DNA of 64,000 nt from contig NZ_CP134145.1 of the NCBI RefSeq assembly GCF_031583595.1, positions 3,596,001 through 3,660,000 of the forward strand, given 5' to 3'. Positions 58,332 through 64,000 of this stretch are shown piece by piece; the stretch's first letter is position 1; every line of letters starts with the position of its first letter. The DNA comes from Thalassotalea psychrophila. GTDB lineage: Bacteria > Pseudomonadota > Gammaproteobacteria > Enterobacterales > Alteromonadaceae. Made by a program: the position numbers and the translations under genes. Below the pieces are notes generated by a model. The model ran no database searches, was not told the DNA's origin, and worked only from the letters and a program-made list of their open reading frames with translations.

Positions 58332-59552
58332 CTAAATAATTGTATTTAATTGAAACTTTTTGTGCAAAACCTGTACCGATCGGGTTAAATTTTCTTCTTT
58401 AACCAATACCGATATTTTAATTTCAGCAGCAGATACTAAATATACGTCAATATTATTTGCTAAAAGACATTCAAATAATTTCGCTGCGACACCTGAGTGT
58501 GAACGCATACCATTACCAATTGCTGATACTTTTACGACTCGGTTATCACCAAATAGTTCATCAACAGAAAACTTAGCGGTTAAAGATTTAGTAATAAGCA
58601 TTGCTTGCTGATAATCATGTTGATGAACAGTAAAAGTAAAATTGATTTTATCAACATCTTTAGCTGTTTGAGTGAGCATATCAATTTCAATATCTACTTT
58701 GGCTAATAATATTAATAGTTTGCTTCTAAATTGTTCACCGCACTGTATTCCGACAACACAGATCATGGCCTCATCTTTATGACTAGTAATCGCCGAAACC
58801 GGATGCTTTTTATCAGCTTGTTGTTCAAAGGTAATGCTGGTGCCCTCTCCTTCGGTAAAGCTTGAAAGCACCCGCAATGGCATTTTATGATTGCCAGCAA
58901 ACTCAACTGATCGCGATTGCAATACTTTAGCGCCGGAGCTTGCCATTTCTAACATTTCTTCAAAGCTCACATAAGGCAATTTTCGAGCATTTTCGTCTAT
59001 ACGGGGGTCAGTGGTATAGACACCATCAACGTCAGTAAATATTTGGCACTCTTTTGCTTGTAGCGCAGTTGCAATGGCAACGGCAGAGGTGTCAGAGCCC
59101 CCTCGTCCTAATGTAGTGATATTGCCTTCATGATCAACTCCTTGAAAACCGGCTACTATCACGATATGCCCTTGCTGTAATTCCTGCAGCATGCGTTGGT
59201 TATCAACATTTAATATTCGCGCTTTGTTAAAACGATTGTCAGTTTGCAGTCCAATTTGATGAGCTAATAAAGAAACCGCCGAAAAACCGCGTTTAATTAA
59301 TGCAATAGAAAGTAAGGCGATAGAGACTTGTTCACCACTAGCGAGTAGCATATCAACTTCACGAGGGGATGGGTTTGGATCGAGTTGATTGGCAAGTTCA
59401 GTTAATCGGTTGGTTTCACCTGACATTGCAGATAAAACAGCAACAACTTGATGACCTTGCCGTTTAGTTTTGATGATTTGTTCGGCTACATTTTCAATTC
59501 GCTCAAGGGAACCTACCGAGGTTCCCCCAAACTTTTGCACGATAATTGCCAT
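58332..59552 (-). CDS. lysC: Aspartate kinase
   Basis: 406 residues, monofunctional type. The kinase domain starts with VQKFGGTSVGSLERI and includes TLGRGGSDTSAVAIATAL and FTDVDGVYTTDPR; two ACT domains follow from about 265. First step of Lys, Met, Thr and diaminopimelate synthesis. It lies only 31 bases after alaS, so no room exists for a lysine riboswitch. Probably co-transcribed with alaS. Confidence 0.95.
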   Translation of the reverse strand: MAIIVQKFGGTSVGSLERIENVAEQIIKTKRQGHQVVAVLSAMSGETNRLTELANQLDPNPSPREVDMLLASGEQVSIALLSIALIKRGFSAVSLLAHQIGLQTDNRFNKARILNVDNQRMLQELQQGHIVIVAGFQGVDHEGNITTLGRGGSDTSAVAIATALQAKECQIFTDVDGVYTTDPRIDENARKLPYVSFEEMLEMASSGAKVLQSRSVEFAGNHKMPLRVLSSFTEGEGTSITFEQQADKKHPVSAITSHKDEAMICVVGIQCGEQFRSKLLILLAKVDIEIDMLTQTAKDVDKINFTFTVHQHDYQQAMLITKSLTAKFSVDELFGDNRVVKVSAIGNGMRSHSGVAAKLFECLLANNIDVYLVSAAEIKISVLVKEENLTRSVQVLHKKFQLNTII

Positions 59553-59583
59553 TAACGATTAAGCGCCTTCATAGATTAAAACC

Positions 59584-62205
59584 CTATAGCTTATCTGCTA
59601 ACCAAGCTTCTACAGTGGCAAGAGCGTTAGCAATATTTTCAGGTTGAGTACCACCGGCTTGAGCCATATCTGGGCGTCCACCGCCTTTACCGCCAACTTG
59701 TTCAGCGACCATTTTAACTAAATCGCCAGCTTTAACTTTGCCAATTAAATCTTTAGTAACACCAGCAATCAAGCTAACTTTCTCACCATTAGCTAACGCC
59801 AACATGACAACACCTGAGCCTAATTTATTTTTAAGATCGTCAACCATTTCACGTAATGCTTTAGGGTCACTGCCCTCAACATCAGCTATTAATGCTTTAA
59901 CACCATTAATATTAATTGCTTGGCTGATTAAATCTGAACCAGCTTGTGACGCTAACTTTTGTTTAAGTTGAGCGATTTCTTTCTCTAATTGCTTAGACTT
60001 ACTAATTAATTGTTCAACTTTACTTACCGTATTAACCGCATCTGACTTAACTAAGCTGGCAATAGTCGTTAATTTATCTGCTTGTTCGTCAACGTATGTC
60101 ATTGCTGCAACGCCAGTTACAGCTTCTATACGCCTGGTACCTGCAGCAATACCTGCTTCAGAAGTTATTTTTAATAAACCAATATCGCCAGTACGTTCAA
60201 CATGCACACCACCACAAAGTTCAGTAGAAAAGCTACCTAGTGTAACAACACGAACTTCATCGTCATATTTTTCGCCAAATAACGCCATTGCGCCTTTTTC
60301 TTTAGCGGCTTCAATATTCATCAACTCAGTTTCACGAACATAGTTAGCACGAATGTTATCATTTACTAATTGCTCAACCTGGCGAAGTTCGCTTGCTGTT
60401 ACGCCTTCAAAATGAGAGAAGTCAAAACGAAGCTTTTCAGGGTCACATAATGAGCCTTTTTGCGTCACATGCTCACCTAAAACTTGACGAAGCGCTGTAT
60501 GTAATAAATGCGTTGCCGAATGATTTTTAATAACATCGTTACGACGAGCACTGTCTATTTCTGCGTTTGCTCGAGCATTTAATTGAATAGAAGATTCTGC
60601 AACACCATGATGAGCAAAGGCATTTCCTAACTTAACAGTGTCGGTAACTTTAAACGTACCACTATCTGTGGTTATTGTGCCAGTATCACCTACTTGACCA
60701 CCTGACTCAGCATAGAAAGGGGTGTTATCTAAAACAATAATGCCTTTATCACCCGCATTTAATGAAGAAACAGAACCTTCACTATTAAACAGCTCAACAA
60801 TAGTCGAGCTAAAGCTGTGGTTATCGTAACCTTCAAAATTCGTAGTTTTATCTGATTTTATTTGGTCGTTGTAATCAGTACCAAAATTTGATGCTTTTTG
60901 TGCACGTTGACGTTGTGCCTGCATTTCGCTATCAAAACCGTCTTGGTCAATGCTCAATTCTTTTTCACGAGCTATATCGGCAGTTAAATCCGCTGGGAAT
61001 CCGTACGTATCGTATAACTTAAATACATCTTTGCCAGGAATGACATCACCACTTAAATTAGCAATGACATCATTGAGTAAGTTCATACCACGATCTAAAG
61101 TACGGCCAAACTGTTCTTCTTCAATACGCAATGTTTTTTCAATAATTGCTTGCTGTTTAATAAGCTCAGGATATGCTTCACCCATTTGCTCAGCTAAGGC
61201 TGAAACGAGCTGATGGAAGAAGTGAGATTTTGCTTCAAGTTTATGACCATGACGTACCGCGCGACGAATGATGCGGCGTAATACGAAACCACGCCCAACA
61301 TTTGATGGATTAACACCATCGGTGATCATAAAGCTACACGAACGAATATGATCGGCAATTACACGCAAAGATTTATGTTCTAAATCATCACACCCAAGTA
61401 AATCTGCCGCAGCTTTAATTAGCCCTTGGAAAATATCTATTTCATAGTTTGAGTGTACGCCTTGCATAATTGCCGCGATGCGTTCAAGTCCCATACCGGT
61501 ATCAACAGACGGCTTAGGTAATGGCTCCATAGTACCGTCAGCTTGTCGGTTGAACTGCATGAAAACCAAGTTCCAAATTTCGATAAAACGATCACCGTCT
61601 TCTTCAGGTGATCCAGGGGGGCCACCCCAAATTTCTTCGCCATGATCATAGAATATCTCAGAGCATGGTCCACAAGGTCCTGTATCACCCATAGACCAAA
61701 AATTATCTGACTCAAATTTTTTGTCAGCTGACTTGTCGCCAATCCGAATGATGCGGTCGACTGGAACACCAATTACATTTGCCCAATGATCAAATGCTTC
61801 ATTGTCAGTTTCATATACCGTTACCAATAACTTTTCTTTTGGTAAGCCAAGTACAGATGTTAAGAATTCCCAACCAAAGTTGATAGCATCAATTTTGAAA
61901 TAATCGCCAAAGCTAAAGTTACCCAGCATTTCAAAAAATGTATGGTGCCGAGCGGTATAACCAACATTTTCTAAATCATTATGTTTACCACCTGCTCGAA
62001 CACAACGCTGCGATGACGTCGCTCTGGTATAACTACGAGTTTCAGCACCTAAAAACACATCTTTAAATGGCACCATACCAGCATTAGTAAACAACAATGT
62101 TGCATCATTGCCTGGTACAAGTGAGCTACTGGCAACTATTTGATGTTGTTTTTGCGCGAAGAAGTTTAAAAATGCCTGTCTTATTTCGGCACTGGATTTA
62201 ATCAT
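59584..62205 (-). CDS. alaS: Alanyl-tRNA synthetase
   Basis: 873 residues. Class II catalytic domain ([47 protein letters not shown]), tRNA-recognition region, editing domain with [17 protein letters not shown] and [13 protein letters not shown] (metal-binding His and Cys), and a C-terminal Gly-rich domain ([15 protein letters not shown]). Starts 24 bases after recX. Confidence 0.98.
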   Translation of the reverse strand: MIKSSAEIRQAFLNFFAQKQHQIVASSSLVPGNDATLLFTNAGMVPFKDVFLGAETRSYTRATSSQRCVRAGGKHNDLENVGYTARHHTFFEMLGNFSFGDYFKIDAINFGWEFLTSVLGLPKEKLLVTVYETDNEAFDHWANVIGVPVDRIIRIGDKSADKKFESDNFWSMGDTGPCGPCSEIFYDHGEEIWGGPPGSPEEDGDRFIEIWNLVFMQFNRQADGTMEPLPKPSVDTGMGLERIAAIMQGVHSNYEIDIFQGLIKAAADLLGCDDLEHKSLRVIADHIRSCSFMITDGVNPSNVGRGFVLRRIIRRAVRHGHKLEAKSHFFHQLVSALAEQMGEAYPELIKQQAIIEKTLRIEEEQFGRTLDRGMNLLNDVIANLSGDVIPGKDVFKLYDTYGFPADLTADIAREKELSIDQDGFDSEMQAQRQRAQKASNFGTDYNDQIKSDKTTNFEGYDNHSFSSTIVELFNSEGSVSSLNAGDKGIIVLDNTPFYAESGGQVGDTGTITTDSGTFKVTDTVKLGNAFAHHGVAESSIQLNARANAEIDSARRNDVIKNHSATHLLHTALRQVLGEHVTQKGSLCDPEKLRFDFSHFEGVTASELRQVEQLVNDNIRANYVRETELMNIEAAKEKGAMALFGEKYDDEVRVVTLGSFSTELCGGVHVERTGDIGLLKITSEAGIAAGTRRIEAVTGVAAMTYVDEQADKLTTIASLVKSDAVNTVSKVEQLISKSKQLEKEIAQLKQKLASQAGSDLISQAININGVKALIADVEGSDPKALREMVDDLKNKLGSGVVMLALANGEKVSLIAGVTKDLIGKVKAGDLVKMVAEQVGGKGGGRPDMAQAGGTQPENIANALATVEAWLADKL

Positions 62206-62229
62206 GGTTGTTATCCAATAAAATATTTA

Positions 62230-62670
62230 TTAATTTAGGTTCATTACCGTGTTTATTTGTTCAAAACTATAACCACGGTATTGTAAAAATCTTACGCGTT
62301 TTGCTTTATCTTTTTGATCGCTAATTTTAGGATCAGGAAAACGCTTTTGGTAGGCTTTTTCAGCCTGTAAAAACCAGTCAACTTGTTGACTAGTATAAAC
62401 GGCGGCTATGATATCACTAGTTAAGCCTTTTTGCTTTAATTCTGCAGCAATATAAATCCAACCATAACCTTTAGCAACTCGCAGACGATACATACTTTCA
62501 CCAAAGCGTAAATCACTTTGAATATCTTGCTCACTCAAAGCATCTAATACTATTTGTATATCATCGCTATTGAACTCTCTTAACAGCAATTTTTGCATTA
62601 ACTCTTTTTGCGAATGTTCGCGTCTTGCTAATAAAGAATAAGCGGCCTTTTTAACGTCCTTTTTAATCAC
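62230..62670 (-). CDS. recX: Regulatory protein RecX
   Basis: 146 residues. Three-helix repeats (AAYSLLARREHSQKELMQKLLLREF; QKRFPDPKISDQKDKAKRVRFLQYRGYSFEQI). Inhibits RecA filament growth. In most relatives recX directly follows recA; here the upstream neighbour is metH, separated by a terminator, so recA lies elsewhere. Confidence 0.92.
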   Translation of the reverse strand: MIKKDVKKAAYSLLARREHSQKELMQKLLLREFNSDDIQIVLDALSEQDIQSDLRFGESMYRLRVAKGYGWIYIAAELKQKGLTSDIIAAVYTSQQVDWFLQAEKAYQKRFPDPKISDQKDKAKRVRFLQYRGYSFEQINTVMNLN

Positions 62671-62746
62671 TAAAGCATTACTTCAACAGGTATATTTAAG
62701 CATATTCTACCTATATTAGGATAAAAAAAATACTACTGGAAACGAG

Positions 62747-62768
62747 AAAAGGACCTTAAGGTCCTTTT
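62747..62768 (-). terminator. Terminator of metH
   Basis: A 22-base perfect palindrome (AAAAGGACCTT and its complement) with further T on the right side and A on the left; 25 bases past the metH stop. Confidence 0.75.
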
Positions 62769-62792
62769 TAATATTGTTAATAAATTTTACGC

Positions 62793-64000
62793 TTAATCCG
62801 GATCATAGCCCAAGTTTGGTGATAACCAACGCTCGGCTTCAGCAATGCTCATGCTTTTGCGAGTTGCGTAACTTTCAACTTGTTCTCTATCAATTTTAGC
62901 AACTGCAAAGTATTTACTATCTGGGTGAGCAAAATACCAACCGCTAACTGCAGCACCTGGCCACATAGCATAACTTGTTGTTAATTCCATACCGATGTTG
63001 TTTTCAACATCAAGCAATTGCCATATAGTACCCTTTTCAGTATGTTCAGGGCATGCGGGGTAACCTGGTGCTGGACGAATACCTTGATAGTTCTCACGAA
63101 TTAAATCTTCGTTGTCTAGGTTTTCATCACTTGCATAACCCCAGTAATCCTTACGAATTCGTTCATGAAGATACTCGGCAGTTGCTTCAGCAAGTCTGTC
63201 GGCAACTGCTTTTAATAAAATAGAGTTATAGGCATCGTGCTTACTATCATGCTCTTGCACTAATTCATCGGCACCAAAACCTGAAGATACGGCAAAAGCC
63301 CCAACGTAGTCATTAACTCCAGAGTCTTTTGAAGCAACATAATCGCTTAAACAACGATTAAACTGCCCTGTTTGTTTCTTAGTTTGTTGACGTAAACCGC
63401 AGAGGATATTTAATAAATCACTACGCGTGTCATCAGTAAATACTTCAATATCGTCGCCAACGCTATGTGCAGGGAATAAACCAAATACAGCTTTTGCTTT
63501 TAAGGTTTTATTGTTGATAACGTCATCAAGCATTGCATTGGCATCTGCGAATAATTTCTTTGCTTCTTCACCAATCAGTTCATGTTCTAAAATCTTTGGA
63601 TATTTACCTGATAACTGCCAAGTTAGGAAAAATGGCGTCCAGTCTATATAGTTTCGTACCACATTCAAGTCAATATCATCTAATACTGTTACGCCTAATT
63701 CCTTCGGTGTTGCAGGCGTATAGTGCTTAAAACTAAGCGGAAACGCATTTGCTCGCGCATCTTTTAGGGATGATAAATCAGTACGAGGGCCTTTTTTGGC
63801 GTAACGTTGTCGTACTGTTTCATATTCTTTCTCTGTACGTTCAACCAATGCACCTTTCAATTCAGGTGTTAGTAGTGAATTGACCACAGAAACTGAACGA
63901 GATGCATTGGGTACATAAATTACCGGGTGATCATAATTTTTCTCAATTTTAACCGCGGTATGTGCTTTAGACGTTGTCGCACCACCAATTAATAGCGGCA
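62793..64000 (-). CDS. metH: Cobalamin-dependent methionine synthase MetH, C-terminal part
   Basis: About 402 residues, with the 5' end outside the window; a GTG at 63887 is internal. The end of the cobalamin-binding domain is visible (LLIGGATTSKAHTAVKIEKNY), then the SAM-dependent reactivation domain with RPAPGYPACPEHTEKGTIWQLLD and AAVSGWYFAHPDSKYFAVAKID. It methylates homocysteine from methyltetrahydrofolate; this domain remethylates oxidised cobalamin. Confidence 0.97.
   Translation of the reverse strand, partial: PLLIGGATTSKAHTAVKIEKNYDHPVIYVPNASRSVSVVNSLLTPELKGALVERTEKEYETVRQRYAKKGPRTDLSSLKDARANAFPLSFKHYTPATPKELGVTVLDDIDLNVVRNYIDWTPFFLTWQLSGKYPKILEHELIGEEAKKLFADANAMLDDVINNKTLKAKAVFGLFPAHSVGDDIEVFTDDTRSDLLNILCGLRQQTKKQTGQFNRCLSDYVASKDSGVNDYVGAFAVSSGFGADELVQEHDSKHDAYNSILLKAVADRLAEATAEYLHERIRKDYWGYASDENLDNEDLIRENYQGIRPAPGYPACPEHTEKGTIWQLLDVENNIGMELTTSYAMWPGAAVSGWYFAHPDSKYFAVAKIDREQVESYATRKSMSIAEAERWLSPNLGYDPD

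Noticed and set aside
59553..59583. Lysine riboswitch before lysC
   Set aside because: Only 31 bases separate alaS and lysC, far too few for the aptamer.

Overview
The window is 64 kb of AT-rich chromosome from a marine gammaproteobacterium. Gene content and order (rpsP-rimM-trmD-rplS, iscRSUA-hscBA-fdx with cysE/trmJ/suhB, queA-tgt-yajC-secD-secF, recX-alaS-lysC-csrA-tRNA-Ser-tRNA-Arg) and protein character point to the Alteromonadales, most likely Colwelliaceae (Colwellia/Thalassotalea type). This placement is inference; no rRNA gene is present. The window is mostly housekeeping DNA, with no prophage, CRISPR array, complete insertion sequence or classical genomic island.

Layout. 1-2.0 kb: the start of a Tat-exported methionine sulfoxide reductase (msrP, running off the left edge), a membrane-anchored glutaredoxin and a DUF2058 protein. 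2.1-11.7 kb: aromatic amino acid biosynthesis. pheA (+) lies behind a Phe-rich leader peptide and an intrinsic-terminator attenuator; aroF-tyrA plus a thioredoxin-like gene (-) lie behind a Tyr-rich leader peptide. Between them sit an RND efflux pair and an AsmA-like gene. 11.8-15.4 kb: palindromic repeats, acs, an operator-like palindrome, an OmpA-family lipoprotein and a small membrane protein. 15.4-21.3 kb: ribosome and tRNA modification operon, a DMT transporter, a repeat element with perfect 18-bp inverted ends, an unknown membrane protein and ffh. 21.5-29.1 kb: metal permease, ypjD-like and CNNM genes, a GMC oxidoreductase, a lipoprotein lytic transglycosylase, DUF808 and a coiled-coil lipoprotein. 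29.2-34 kb: riboflavin genes, nrdR and glyA. 34-42.4 kb: Fe-S cluster assembly under two adjacent IscR boxes, then cysE, trmJ and suhB. 42.6-50.7 kb: an M24 peptidase, a SUMT methyltransferase, and the queuosine and Sec genes. 50.8-56.8 kb: a 59-residue small gene, tRNA-Trp, an NSS transporter, a sulfotransferase pseudogene, yajQ, vanZ/panE-like genes, a HIT protein and ylqF. 56.9-64 kb: a tRNA-Ser/tRNA-Arg array with decayed copies at both ends, csrA, lysC, alaS, recX and the 3' end of metH.

The most notable signal is the Tyr leader upstream of aroF (minus strand, 11609-11665). It is an 18-residue peptide with six Tyr codons among its last nine. An 8-nt stretch within it, at the first Tyr codons, is perfectly complementary to the aroF ribosome binding site, and no intrinsic terminator follows. 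This suggests translational rather than transcriptional attenuation. Together with the conventional-looking Phe attenuator at pheA, it means both end branches of aromatic synthesis would be read out by ribosome stalling on the end-product codon.

Several starts were moved from the longest reading frame to the one supported by a Shine-Dalgarno sequence or family alignment: pheA, trmD, rpsP, iscS, cysE, trmJ, queA, DUF2058 and the GMC oxidoreductase.
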